A stretch of DNA of 64,000 nucleotides from Candidatus Coproplasma stercoravium (lineage in GTDB: Bacteria; Bacillota; Clostridia; Christensenellales; Borkfalkiaceae), in NCBI GenBank assembly GCA_018713165.1, contig DVFR01000008.1, forward strand, positions 1 through 64,000. The letters run 5' to 3'. This document shows, in pieces, positions 7,105 through 15,405 of this stretch. Position 1 is the first letter of the stretch. The number at the start of each line of letters is the position of its first letter. A model generated the notes under the pieces. It searched no databases. It was not told the DNA's origin and saw only the letters and a program-made list of their open reading frames with translations. The translations under genes and the position numbers were made by a program.

Positions 7105-9579
7105 TTATTTTATAGTGAGGTAATACAGCGCGGTTTCTGTGTCTCCGCGCGAAACGGTGTGCGCGCCCGCGTTTAACGTTACCGTTATAACGTAGCAGCC
7201 GTCGGTAAGTTGGTTTGCCGTGTATATTTTGCCGTCAACTTTAATGTTTCCCACCGTAAGGTATAGCGTAAGCGTTCTCTCGCCGTCTGTCGTAAAGGCG
7301 ATGGTGGGGCCGCTGTCGATTTTAAGCGCGTCGTCTTTGCCGAACGATATTCCGTCAATCGTAACTTCGGGTACATTTTGTTTAAAGGCAGGTTCTTTGC
7401 CTTCCTTATAGGTCACGGTAATTGTGCTGCCGTTTCCGCCTGTTCCGTCCTGCACGGGGATATAAGTAACCGTTTCGGCTGCGGGCGGTTCGGGATTTTC
7501 GGGTTCGTCGGGTTCGGTCGGTTCTTCCGGGTCGGTTACCGAGCCGCCGGCGTCGATATTGGCGTTGCGCCGCATAACGCCCGCAAGTTCGGGTACGAGC
7601 TCCTTGGTCTCCTCTGCCGTGAGCATATTTTCGACGTCGGACTTTCCGTCCGAATAATAGAATGCTTTGCCGTTCGTGTCGAAGTCTTTGGCGAAAATGT
7701 TGTCGTTTTCAACGCTCTGCGCGCGGTCGGTTACTAGCGTTACGTTATAACTTTCCTCGTCGAGCGATTGACCGCTGAATATGCAGCCGTAAATTTTCGC
7801 TACGCCGCGTTTGCCGTCGCCGTCCTGCGTGGTTACGGGATTTTTTGCATTATCGAAATAGCAGTTTTCGATAAACGCATACGCACCCGCGCGCAAAGAC
7901 ATATTGGTGCCCGTGCTGCCGTCGTAGTAGTTGTTATACATATGCATGTTCGCCTGCCTGCCGAGGGGGAGGCGGCTGTTGCAGTCCTCGTACCAGTTGT
8001 GGTGGAAGGTAACGCACGCCGTGGTCTGGCTGTCGCTTCCGCCGATAAGTCCCGTTTTATGGTTTTTGTAGTAGTGGTTGTAAGATACCGTTATGTAAGC
8101 CGAGCGCTTGAAGTCGGTGCCGCCGTCTCCCTCGTGTTTGTCCTGTTCGGCGGTCACGTCCCAATAATTTATGCCCTCGTTTATGGTGTTGTTGTGCACC
8201 CATAAACTGTTGCTGTTAAAGCCGTCCGTCGTCGTGGCGTTTGTAGAACCCTCGAAGGAGCAGGCGTCCTCCGTGTAGTCGTCAAAGGTTATGTTGCGCA
8301 CCTCTACCGAGTTGCAGTTTTTCCACGTAAGCCCCCACTGAAAAATCTCCGCGTCCTCACCTATGCCCTCGAGCGTCACGTTTTCGGCGTTCTGAATATT
8401 GCAGTTGTTGTATGCCGAGTCGAATTCGCCGCCGTCGAAGTTTATCTTGCTCGAAAGTCCGTTGAGTATGGAATATTGCGACGTGTTTAGGGTATTGTAT
8501 CCGCCCGCAATCAGTTCTTCCTGAGAGAGGCTTTCTTTTGGCAACGCCTCTCCGTTTGCTCCGATAACTTTATCGGCGGGAAGTTTATTTTTGCTGCTGT
8601 ACTTTCCGTTGGCGTTATAGTCTATTTTGTTCCACGTTGCGGCGGAAATCTGCCCGATAATGCGCACGGCAACGGGAGCTGTCGCCTTTGAAAGGTTGCC
8701 GAGGATTTCGACGAGTCCCGTATAGTTCCTGCCGCCGAGGTTGGCGGTTACGGTATTTTTCGTCTCTTCGGTGACGTAAATCACCTGCGCGCCCGATTTA
8801 AGCGTGCCGTCGTCGTTATAGGCGCCGACGCCTTCGTAATAATTGAAGTGCGCATAGCCCGAACGGTCGTAAGAGGAAATTTTTACGTCCTCTATGCTGT
8901 ATGCCTGACCGTTTTCGAGCGTGATTTTAAAGTCGTAAGTTTCTCCGCCTTTCAGTCCCACTATGTCTACCCTGTCGGTGTTAGAATCGACGGCTCTTAT
9001 CAGTTCGTCGTCGACGTCGGCATATGTTTGCGAGGAGGAGAGTTTGTACTGAACGGATTTCGTGCCCGATACGCCAGTGTCGTATTCAAACGCCGCGCTC
9101 TCGTAACCTGCGTGCGCATATGTGATTGCTCCGTCAAGCTCCGCATCGCCGCCGGGGTTTTCCGGCTCTTCGGGGGCGGTGGGCTGCTCGGGGTCGGTGG
9201 GTTCTTCGGGGTCGGTGGGTTCTTCGGGGTCGGTGGGTTCTTCGGGGTCGGTGGGCTGCTCGGGGTCGGTGGGCTGCTCGGGGTCGGTGGGCTCTTCGGG
9301 GTCGGTGGGCTCTTCGGGGTCAGTAGGCTCGTCGGGGTCAGTAGGCTCGTCGGGGTCAGTAGGCTCGTCGGGGTCAGTAGGCTCGTCGGGGTCAGTAGGC
9401 TCGTCGGGGTCAGTTGGCTCGTCGGGCTCCGAAGGGGTGGAAGGGTTTTCGGGTTGTTCCGTCTGCTGGTTGTCGCCGCTCTGGTCGGGGTCGTTGTCGT
9501 TTGAAGCGCACCCGACGAACGAGCACGCCATTAATAGCGCGCCCGCGGCGCAGGCGATACGAAGTAAAAGTTTTTTCAT
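7105..9579 (-). CDS. Pectate-lyase-like lipoprotein with Pro-Thr-Asp repeat linker
   Basis: An 824-residue exported lipoprotein with four parts. (1) Signal peptide with lipobox SFVGC, cleaved before Cys24. (2) Linker of about 14 repeats of EPTDPD/EPTDPE (about residues 50-135). (3) Parallel beta-helix with polysaccharide-lyase family 1 signatures: YNHYYKNHKTGLIGGSD, VTFHHNWYEDCNSRLP, MHMYNNYY. (4) A second short linker and a C-terminal beta-sandwich (about 715-824) that may bind carbohydrate. PL1 enzymes cleave polygalacturonate by calcium-dependent beta-elimination, so this protein probably attacks plant pectin at the cell surface. GGAGG lies 5 nt before ATG 9579. It is monocistronic with its own terminator. 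Confidence 0.85.
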   Translation of the reverse strand: MKKLLLRIACAAGALLMACSFVGCASNDNDPDQSGDNQQTEQPENPSTPSEPDEPTDPDEPTDPDEPTDPDEPTDPDEPTDPDEPTDPEEPTDPEEPTDPEQPTDPEQPTDPEEPTDPEEPTDPEEPTDPEQPTAPEEPENPGGDAELDGAITYAHAGYESAAFEYDTGVSGTKSVQYKLSSSQTYADVDDELIRAVDSNTDRVDIVGLKGGETYDFKITLENGQAYSIEDVKISSYDRSGYAHFNYYEGVGAYNDDGTLKSGAQVIYVTEETKNTVTANLGGRNYTGLVEILGNLSKATAPVAVRIIGQISAATWNKIDYNANGKYSSKNKLPADKVIGANGEALPKESLSQEELIAGGYNTLNTSQYSILNGLSSKINFDGGEFDSAYNNCNIQNAENVTLEGIGEDAEIFQWGLTWKNCNSVEVRNITFDDYTEDACSFEGSTNATTTDGFNSNSLWVHNNTINEGINYWDVTAEQDKHEGDGGTDFKRSAYITVSYNHYYKNHKTGLIGGSDSQTTACVTFHHNWYEDCNSRLPLGRQANMHMYNNYYDGSTGTNMSLRAGAYAFIENCYFDNAKNPVTTQDGDGKRGVAKIYGCIFSGQSLDEESYNVTLVTDRAQSVENDNIFAKDFDTNGKAFYYSDGKSDVENMLTAEETKELVPELAGVMRRNANIDAGGSVTDPEEPTEPDEPENPEPPAAETVTYIPVQDGTGGNGSTITVTYKEGKEPAFKQNVPEVTIDGISFGKDDALKIDSGPTIAFTTDGERTLTLYLTVGNIKVDGKIYTANQLTDGCYVITVTLNAGAHTVSRGDTETALYYLTIK
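9160..9435 (-). repeat. Coding 18-bp tandem repeats in the lyase linker
   Basis: About 14 tandem units of 18 bp, in two sequence classes (GGGGTCGGTGGGTTCTTC-like and GGGGTCAGTAGGCTCGTC-like on the + strand), encode the six-residue linker repeat. Identical neighbouring units suggest copy number can change by slippage. Confidence 0.85.
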
Positions 9580-9823
9580 TTAAGCCTCCATAAATGCCGG
9601 ACGGTTTTTCAGTTTTTCGTTCCGGCATGTTGCAAAACGCAAACCGCGCGCTTTTTAATCCCTGAAAAATTTTAAAACAAACTTTATGTTTTCGGCGGTT
9701 ATTTGTTGTTTGCGGCATATTACGGGGGCAATCGCAATTTTTTATAAATCGGTTGGCCGGATGCCAATAGTTTGAAAGCCCTTAAGGCGGCTTTTGTAAT
9801 ATTTAAAACATTACCTCAATTTT

Positions 9824-9852
9824 AAGATATATCAAAATATGAAAAATGTCAA
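9824..9852 (-). promoter_or_regulatory. Possible promoter of the pectate-lyase gene
   Basis: Reverse strand: -35 TTGACA (9847-9852), 17-bp spacer, weak -10 TATCTT. It would leave a ~240-base 5' leader. The stretch 9580-9932 otherwise holds no gene. Confidence 0.35.
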
Positions 9853-9932
9853 TTAAACGAAGCGGCAGTTTTTAAATATTAACATTTTTTGTGTTTTATT
9901 AACAATATAAATCGGGTTAACCCGGGCAGCAA

Positions 9933-9965
9933 AAAAAGTACGGCGCGTAAAAACGCCGTACTTTT
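9933..9965 (-). terminator. Intrinsic terminator of the 76-residue protein gene
   Basis: On the reverse strand AAAAGTACGGCG pairs with CGCCGTACTTTT-type sequence and runs into seven T residues. The loop is TTTTTACG. Confidence 0.75.
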
Positions 9966-10021
9966 GAACTTGTATTCCATTATATAAGGATGGCGGAACG
10001 GTTGCCTTTTATCCGCGCATG

Positions 10022-10252
10022 TCAGCGTGAGAGCATCCACCCTTTCACGTCCTCGCGGGCGATGGGCACTATGTCTTCGCTGGGATATTTTGAGTTTTTG
10101 CCGCCATAGGTGTACACGAAGTATTTTCCGTCTTTGGTTATGTAAAGGGTCTCTTCGTAACCGCACGGGTCGCCGGGTGCACCGTATGTGAATTTCTTAT
10201 CGACGGTAGAGTTTAAAGTGTCGTAAACGACGCCCTCTATTACTTTACGCAT
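10022..10252 (-). CDS. Hypothetical 76-residue protein
   Basis: A small soluble beta-rich protein (VVYDTLNSTVDKKFTYG, ETLYITKDGKYFVYTYGGK, DIVPIAREDVKGWML). The pattern of an aromatic strand followed by a short C-terminal helix is seen in small uncharacterised Clostridia proteins; I do not recognise a named family. AAAGGTAG lies about 9 bases before the ATG. It has a strong promoter at 10373-10401 and its own terminator, so it is a genuine single-gene unit and probably well expressed. Confidence 0.65.
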   Translation of the reverse strand: MRKVIEGVVYDTLNSTVDKKFTYGAPGDPCGYEETLYITKDGKYFVYTYGGKNSKYPSEDIVPIAREDVKGWMLSR

Positions 10253-10372
10253 AATTATTCACTACCTTTCAATATTTTTTCCGAAATTTAAGTGCGCGGC
10301 GTTAAAGCAAGAGCAAGTGGCGCGTCGCGCCGCACAGTCGGCGCATACGTTTTTTTGCCGCAATACGGTCTT

Positions 10373-10401
10373 ATTTTATCACGCCGCATTTTTTATGTCA
10401 A
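10373..10401 (-). promoter_or_regulatory. Promoter of the 76-residue protein gene
   Basis: Reverse strand: consensus -35 TTGACA (10396-10401), 17-bp spacer, -10 TAAAAT (10373-10378). It leaves a leader of about 115 bases. Bases 10402-10560 show nothing else. Confidence 0.65.
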
Positions 10402-10560
10402 CGTGCAGCCGCGCCGTTTGGAGAATGGGCTCTTTATTGTTAAAAATCTAATATATTTGTAAACTTTTAACACGGAGTTGCCGCATGTGCCGCGCATTTC
10501 TCTGCACCGCACGGCCGCGCGCCGCGGGAACAAAATTTTTTGTTAATTTATAAAAAAGTA

Positions 10561-10589
10561 TTGCATAAGTATGTTTCGGGTGCTATAAT
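10561..10589 (+). promoter_or_regulatory. Promoter of the pilin-like beta-helix gene
   Basis: -35 TTGCAT, 17-bp spacer, -10 TATAAT. The leader runs about 115 bases to a TACGGAGG ribosome site. Confidence 0.65.
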
Positions 10590-10712
10590 TTTCTTATAAG
10601 GAATATTTTTTATTCCCGCCCGTTCGGATTTTTAGGTCGGACAATATTCGGTATTAATAAATAGGGGGAGCATAAGTTCCCTTAAAATAATTTCATTTTA
10701 CGGAGGTTTTTT

Positions 10713-12248
10713 ATGCAAAAGTTACTTAAAACCTGCGGAATGAACGGGGGGGGGGGGCTACAGAGTAACTCCTCTTTAAAGCAACGCATAAAGCGCGGCT
10801 TTACTATTATGGAACTTGTAATAGTAATCGCTGTAATCGCGGTTCTCGCGGCGGTGCTTATCCCGACTTTCGCAAACGTTATTGAAAGGGCAAATCTTTC
10901 TAACGACACGGGCACGGTGCGCAATATAAACGAAGCTCTCCTTGCCGACGAAGTTTTAAACGGTAAAGCCGAAACTATGGGCGATGCACTTCGCGTTGCG
11001 CGCGAAGCGGGGTATGACATACAAAAAATTTCGCCGAGCGCCGACGGCTATGTGTATGCATGGGACGATGAAGAAAATCAGTTCAGGCTGCTTGAAAATA
11101 ACAACGGAAATTTCAGCGTATATTATCCCGAAGGCGCAGAGATAACCGCCGATAAAACCTGGGTAATTGCGGACGACGACAATTACGCCGATTTCCAAAC
11201 GGCAGGCTATCATATATTCCGACTTACCGAAAGTTCGCAGGACGTTGCCGACCTCATTTCGGGCGGCGAAACGGACTACATACTGCTCGGTAACGATGTG
11301 GATATAAGTCAAGTTTTATCTCTTTCAAGCGAGCTTGATAACATTACCATGGATTTAAATGGTAACACCTTGAATATTCAAGGAGATAATCAAGCTGATG
11401 CGCTTGTTGTGACGAGCGATGCTTCGCTTACAATATCTAACGGGAACATATCAGTTGATGGTAGTGCTGTGGAGGCCGCTAATATTACTGTATCCTATGG
11501 TGGAGAACTTGTTCTTGATAGTGTCAATTTGTCAGCATTAAATTCTACTGGCATTTATCTCGGTGGTGATAGCACAAACGCTGCGAAACTGACAATTCGG
11601 AATTCAACAATTAAAGCAGAAGGGTATGTAATTGGTACTAACGCCGGCACACCTGGGCAGTCTGTTGATGTTACCATTGAAAATTCTGTAATAGAGGGCG
11701 ATTCGGATAATGTCGGCACAGCCTTTTTCTTGACTATTCCTGGTACCATTAATATGACAAATGTTTCTATAAATGGTTATTTGCAGGGTGTAGTTCTTCG
11801 TGGTGGCGGTATAACTGCTAATTTGACAAACTGTTCAATTAAGAATGATATGACGGTAAATTCAGCATTAGCATGGAATTATTTTCTGTCAGGTCATAGT
11901 GCCAAACAGTGGGGTACGGGTAATAGAGTTCCTCTTTCTTGTCTTACGATAGGTAATGACGCAACAGCTCCCGGAGGCTATAATACCACTGCCCCCAGCA
12001 CCGTAACACTTACTAACTGCACATTTGAATCGATAGGCGCTGACAGTTCCGGTCACAAATATATGACTGTATATATTGAAGGCGCAAATTCTACCGCAAA
12101 TGTAACGCTAAATTATGATTCGGCGACTGCGGCGAGTATCGACGGAACGGGCTACGGCCTTGTTCACGGCGCCAACGTTGTGATTAACGGTGCGGCTATG
12201 GCAGATAACGGAAGCGACTGCAATAACATAAAGGCATCTGAACATTGA
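10713..12248 (+). CDS. Type IV pilin-like surface protein with beta-helix domain and G12 tract
   Basis: A 511-residue protein. Residues 1-29 form a charged prepilin leader ending RIKRG. After the G29/F30 cleavage site comes FTIMELVIVIAVIAVLAAVL with the pilin Glu at +5, then a helix (to ~90). Residues ~170-500 contain repeated short beta-strands rich in Asn, Ser and Thr (LTISNGNISV, LTIRNSTIKA, VTIENSVIEG, VTLTNCTFES), typical of a right-handed parallel beta-helix. It is probably exported by a type IV pilus or pseudopilus and may bind glycans. Codons 12-15 are a run of 12 G. The part from about 11340 to 12110 is AT-richer than the ends, as in a swapped cassette. No pilus assembly genes lie nearby. 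Confidence 0.75.
   Translation: MQKLLKTCGMNGGGGLQSNSSLKQRIKRGFTIMELVIVIAVIAVLAAVLIPTFANVIERANLSNDTGTVRNINEALLADEVLNGKAETMGDALRVAREAGYDIQKISPSADGYVYAWDDEENQFRLLENNNGNFSVYYPEGAEITADKTWVIADDDNYADFQTAGYHIFRLTESSQDVADLISGGETDYILLGNDVDISQVLSLSSELDNITMDLNGNTLNIQGDNQADALVVTSDASLTISNGNISVDGSAVEAANITVSYGGELVLDSVNLSALNSTGIYLGGDSTNAAKLTIRNSTIKAEGYVIGTNAGTPGQSVDVTIENSVIEGDSDNVGTAFFLTIPGTINMTNVSINGYLQGVVLRGGGITANLTNCSIKNDMTVNSALAWNYFLSGHSAKQWGTGNRVPLSCLTIGNDATAPGGYNTTAPSTVTLTNCTFESIGADSSGHKYMTVYIEGANSTANVTLNYDSATAASIDGTGYGLVHGANVVINGAAMADNGSDCNNIKASEH
10746..10757 (+). repeat. Homopolymer of 12 G in the pilin leader
   Basis: Twelve consecutive G bases encode Gly12-Gly15, upstream of the pilin hydrophobic segment. 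Any change not a multiple of three would frameshift the protein before its membrane helix. Confidence 0.9.
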
Positions 12249-12271
12249 TACAAATCTTACAATGAGCATCA

Positions 12272-12317
12272 TAAAAAGCACGCCGCGCGGGCAAATGCAC
12301 GCGCGGCGTGCTTTTTT
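12272..12317 (+). terminator. Terminator of the pilin-like gene
   Basis: Stem AAAAAGCACGCCGCGCG with its complement around a 10-base loop, followed by a T run. Because the A and T arms pair too, it can work in both directions. Confidence 0.8.
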
Positions 12318-12623
12318 ACGGGGAGATTTCCTCATCTCCGAGTCCCCCTTTTTAAAGGGGGAAATTAAAAGGGGGATTGAATCCCTCCGCCTCGCATATG
12401 CTCGGCACCTCCCCTTAAAAGAGGAGGCTTTGTTGCGGAACCGATGCTCGCACTGTCTTGCCGCCATTAAGGTAATGTTATGGCGGCGCGGTCACTGCAA
12501 ACGCAACATGTTATGCGTTTGCTCATCTCGCTGCGGCACGCACAACGGTTGTCCGTTGTGCTATGAAATGTCTTGCTCGTCCTTAAAAGAGGAGGCTCCG
12601 CAAGGCATGCTTTTTTATGTGCA
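12318..12623. other. Intergenic repeats before the SRP operon
   Basis: Contains CCCCCTTTTTAAAGGGGG-type hairpins (12340-12375), a diverged piece of family A (12376-12430) and a family D copy (12478-12590). No coding gene is supported. Confidence 0.5.
12478..12590 (+). repeat. Palindromic repeat family D, copy 2
   Basis: Holds the GCAAACGC/GCGTTTGC stem, the GCACAACGG/CCGTTGTGC stem and the ATGAAATG tail. It is the inverse of 28664-28788. A CCGCCATTAA/TTATGGCGG stem precedes it. Confidence 0.6.
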
Positions 12624-12671
12624 ACTTGTCAAGTAAAAACACTTGACAAGTTTATGCGCAAGGACTATAAT
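12624..12671 (+). promoter_or_regulatory. Consensus promoter of ylxM-ffh overlapped by a palindrome
   Basis: -35 TTGACA (12643-12648), 17-bp spacer, -10 TATAAT (12666-12671). The perfect inverted repeat ACTTGTCAAGT-N6-ACTTGACAAGT (12624-12651) covers the -35, a typical repressor position. Confidence 0.75.
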
Positions 12672-12702
12672 ATGCGTAGCAAATATCGGGGAGGCACGGC
12701 TT

Positions 12703-13095
12703 GTGGCCGACTTAAAGTTTTTGCGGCTTTGGGATATCTATTCGCCGCTTCTCACGCCGACTCAGCGCGATATCGGCGATTTATTTTTTAATCTCGATCT
12801 GACGATATCCGAGATTGCCGAACAAAAGGGCATATCGCGCCAGGGGGTTTCGGAAAGCCTTTCCCAGACAAAAAAACAGCTCAACGAATACGAGCAAAAG
12901 CTCGGTGTTTTGCGCATAGTGCGGGGGGAATCGCTTAAATTTGCGCTTGCTGCCTCGCGCGCGGAGAGCTTTTTGCAAAAGCAAAGGCAGGCTCATCCCG
13001 AAATGAATTCGTGTTTCGACGAGCTTGAGGCCATACTGAAAAAAGATTATTCCGCCGAGGCGGAAGCCCTTATAAATAATACGGATAAGGAGTGA
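12703..13095 (+). CDS. ylxM: YlxM/p13-like helix-turn-helix protein
   Basis: A 130-residue protein of the YlxM family (UPF0122). These proteins pair with ffh and resemble sigma region 4. LTPTQRDIGDLFFNLDLTISEIAEQKGISRQGVSESLSQ is split by an obvious helix-turn-helix (IAEQKGISRQGVSESL). Known members bind the SRP machinery or influence its expression. I chose GTG 12703 because GGGGAGG lies 8 bases upstream; any longer reading would run into the promoter. It ends one base before the ffh start, so the two are coupled. Confidence 0.85.
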   Translation: MADLKFLRLWDIYSPLLTPTQRDIGDLFFNLDLTISEIAEQKGISRQGVSESLSQTKKQLNEYEQKLGVLRIVRGESLKFALAASRAESFLQKQRQAHPEMNSCFDELEAILKKDYSAEAEALINNTDKE

Positions 13096-13096
13096 C

Positions 13097-14407
13097 ATGG
13101 GAGCTTTTTCCTCTCTTTCTGAAAGACTCAATCATATATTTTCAAAGCTCACGAAGCGCGGCAGGCTCACCGAACTTGAAATAAAGACGGCCATGCGCGA
13201 AGTGCGCGTGGCGCTTTTGGAGGCCGACGTAAACATTCAGGTCGCCAAAAAGTTCTGCGCCGACGTCTCCGAAAAGGCGGTAGGGCAGGAGATTTTAAAG
13301 AGCCTCAACCCTGCCCAGCAGGTTATAAAGATTGTAAACGACGAGCTTATCGCCCTGATGGGTTCGTCGAACTCAAAGCTTACAGTTGCCCCGAAGCCGC
13401 CCACGGTTATAATGATGTGCGGCCTTCAGGGCGCGGGCAAAACCACGCTCTGCGGCAAGCTCGCCGTCCACTTAAAAAAGAACGGCAAGCGCCCCCTTCT
13501 CGTCGCGTGCGACATTTACCGTCCCGCGGCTATAAACCAGCTCAAAGTAGTTGGCAAAAACGCGGGGGCGGAGGTCTTTGAAAAGGGTACGCAAAACCCC
13601 GTTAAAACTGCGAAGGAGGCGGTTGAATACGCTCGCTCGCAGGGGTACGACACCGTTATTATCGACACGGCGGGCAGGCTCGAGATAGACGAAAAGCTCA
13701 TGCAGGAGCTCGAAGATATCTGCGCCGCGGTGGAAGTTACCGAAATACTCTTAACCGTCGATTCGATGATGGGCCAGGTTGCAGTAAACGTCGCCAAAAC
13801 CTTTAACGAACGCCTCGAGATTACGGGCATAATCCTCACAAAACTCGACGGAGACACGCGCGGCGGCGCATGTCTTTCGATAAAGGCGGTAACGGGCAAG
13901 CCCATCAAATTTATCGGCACGGGCGAAAAGCTCGGCGATTTGGAGCCCTTCTATCCCGACCGTATGGCATCGCGCATACTCGGCATGGGCGACGTGCTCA
14001 CGCTGATTGAAAAGGCGCAGCAGGCAGTCACCGAAGAGGACGCCAAAAAGATGCAGCAGAAGCTGCGCGAAAACTCGTTCACCCTTGAAGATTATCTCGA
14101 ACAGTTCGAGAGCATGAAAAAGATGGGCGGATTGCAGTCGGTAATGTCGATGCTCCCCGGCGTAGGCGGAAAGCTCAAGGCGGGCGATATCGACGAGAGC
14201 AAGATGGAGCGCACCAAGGCTATCATCCTCTCCATGACAAAAAAGGAGAGGGAGGAGCCCGCTATAATAAACGCCTCCCGCAAGCGCAGGATAGCCGCAG
14301 GTTCGGGCACTTCCGTGCAGGAGATAAACCAGCTTTTAAAGCAGTTCGACCAGGTTAAGACGTTGATGAAGCAATTAAAGAGCGGTAAGCGCAAATTACC
14401 ATTCTGA
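13097..14407 (+). CDS. ffh: Signal recognition particle GTPase
   Basis: A 436-residue SRP54 protein. The N domain (residues 1-90) is followed by the NG GTPase with P-loop GLQGAGKTT, DTAGRL (G3) and TKLDGDTRGGA (G4/G5 region), then the Met-rich M domain (about 300-436) containing GMGD, FTLEDYLEQFE and MLPGVGGK, which binds SRP RNA and signal peptides. It targets nascent membrane proteins to FtsY and SecYEG. Length is near the usual 440-450 residues. The SRP RNA gene is not seen here. Confidence 0.97.
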   Translation: MGAFSSLSERLNHIFSKLTKRGRLTELEIKTAMREVRVALLEADVNIQVAKKFCADVSEKAVGQEILKSLNPAQQVIKIVNDELIALMGSSNSKLTVAPKPPTVIMMCGLQGAGKTTLCGKLAVHLKKNGKRPLLVACDIYRPAAINQLKVVGKNAGAEVFEKGTQNPVKTAKEAVEYARSQGYDTVIIDTAGRLEIDEKLMQELEDICAAVEVTEILLTVDSMMGQVAVNVAKTFNERLEITGIILTKLDGDTRGGACLSIKAVTGKPIKFIGTGEKLGDLEPFYPDRMASRILGMGDVLTLIEKAQQAVTEEDAKKMQQKLRENSFTLEDYLEQFESMKKMGGLQSVMSMLPGVGGKLKAGDIDESKMERTKAIILSMTKKEREEPAIINASRKRRIAAGSGTSVQEINQLLKQFDQVKTLMKQLKSGKRKLPF

Positions 14408-14415
14408 GCGCCGCT

Positions 14416-14535
14416 AAACCTCGCATATACTTCGCATTTCATTGTCGCGCTTACGGGTATGTTCGGTCATGTACGTCTCTGTACACTCCCTCACATCTTC
14501 CGCGCGCTCCGCGAACTGCTCGTATCTCCGAGGTT
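14416..14535 (+). repeat. Structured repeat family B, copy 1
   Basis: A 120-bp unit starting AAACCTCG and ending CGAGGTT. The centre is shared almost unchanged with 26961-27080: GTTCGGTCATGTACG, then CTGTACACTCCCTCACA. The ends are inverted and the middle can form a GTACG/TGTAC stem. It lies between ffh and rpsP. Confidence 0.7.
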
Positions 14536-14655
14536 TTGTCGGAGGGGGTCTCGCCCGCTATTTCGCACGAGGCGACAGCCCGCAGTCGTGAAATCTTAGC
14601 TCAATAAACCAAATTAAAAATAAAATTTTTATATATTATTAAGGAGAATATTACA

Positions 14656-14955
14656 ATGGCAGTTAAAATGAGACTTACCAGAATGGGCGACAAAAAATCC
14701 CCCTTCTACCGCATCGTCGTAATCGACAGCAGAAAGGCACGTTCGGGCGAATATATCGACAAGGTCGGCTATGTTGACCCCCTCAAAACGCCTGCTGAAA
14801 TCAACATCGATGTTGAAAAGGCAAAGGACTGGCTCTCCAAGGGCGTTCAGCCTACCGAAACGGTTAAGAGCTACCTCGTTGCCGCAGGCGTGATTGAAAA
14901 GAGCGCAAAGCTCTCTGCGCCCAAGACCAACGACAAGAAAAAGAAGAAGGACTAA
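14656..14955 (+). CDS. rpsP: Ribosomal protein bS16
   Basis: A 99-residue 30S subunit protein. The N-terminus VKMRLTRMGDKKSPFYRIVVID and the YIDKVGYVDP segment are strongly conserved in bS16. The C-terminus is a lysine-rich tail that contacts 16S rRNA. AAGGAG lies 9 bases before the ATG. It starts the common Bacillota run rpsP-khpA-rimM-trmD. The neighbouring codons are enriched in favoured synonyms, as expected of a highly expressed gene. Confidence 0.97.
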   Translation: MAVKMRLTRMGDKKSPFYRIVVIDSRKARSGEYIDKVGYVDPLKTPAEINIDVEKAKDWLSKGVQPTETVKSYLVAAGVIEKSAKLSAPKTNDKKKKKD

Positions 14956-15018
14956 TCTGCAGGGGCTTTGCCCGTACGGCGCGCCCTGCGCGCCATGTAA
15001 TTCAAGGAGCATAATACT

Positions 15019-15255
15019 ATGTTGGAACTCGTTAAATATGTCGTTGAGCAGTTCGCCGAGCATAAGGACGCCATAGAGTATAAGGAAGAGGAAAAGGAAA
15101 ACAGCGTTGAAATAACCGTTTACCTCGAAGATTCCGATATGGGCAAAGTAATCGGCAAGCAGGGCAAAATCGCCAAGGCTTTGAGAACGCTCGTAAAGGC
15201 GGCTACCCCCAAGGGCGCTAAAAAGTACGTCGTTGAAATCAAGGTTAAAGAATAA
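15019..15255 (+). CDS. khpA: KH-domain RNA-binding protein KhpA
   Basis: A 78-residue single KH domain (YlqC family) with the RNA-binding GKVIGKQGKIAKALRTLVKAA loop-helix (the GxxG is GKQG). KhpA forms a dimer with KhpB/Jag in Gram-positive bacteria and binds many RNAs, affecting cell elongation and division. CAAGGAG lies 9 bases upstream of the ATG. Between rpsP and rimM as in most Clostridia. Confidence 0.93.
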   Translation: MLELVKYVVEQFAEHKDAIEYKEEEKENSVEITVYLEDSDMGKVIGKQGKIAKALRTLVKAATPKGAKKYVVEIKVKE

Positions 15256-15267
15256 CAGACCGATACA

Positions 15268-15301
15268 ACAAAGAGCCGTGTTTTTTTGCACGGCTCTTTG
15301 T
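15268..15301 (+). terminator. Hairpin between khpA and rimM
   Basis: ACAAAGAGCCGTG pairs with its complement around a T7-containing loop. It lacks a T run after the stem, so it may only lower read-through into rimM. Confidence 0.5.
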
Positions 15302-15405
15302 GGACTATGCGATTGTTTTACCCCGTTAATTTGCGCATAGTATGCGGTGAATTGCCTTTTAGGGTAAGTTTAAGGCGCGTTTTTTCGCGTGGTAAAAAGG
15401 ATAAT

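Noticed and set aside
9160-9435. CRISPR array
   Set aside because: The units are 18 bp, contiguous without spacers, and code for a six-residue protein repeat.
8848-9583. Open frames of 150-218 codons on the + strand across the lyase gene
   Set aside because: They are antisense reflections of the PTDPDE repeats (Gly/Ser/Val repeats), with no ribosome site, on the strand opposite a clear lipoprotein gene.
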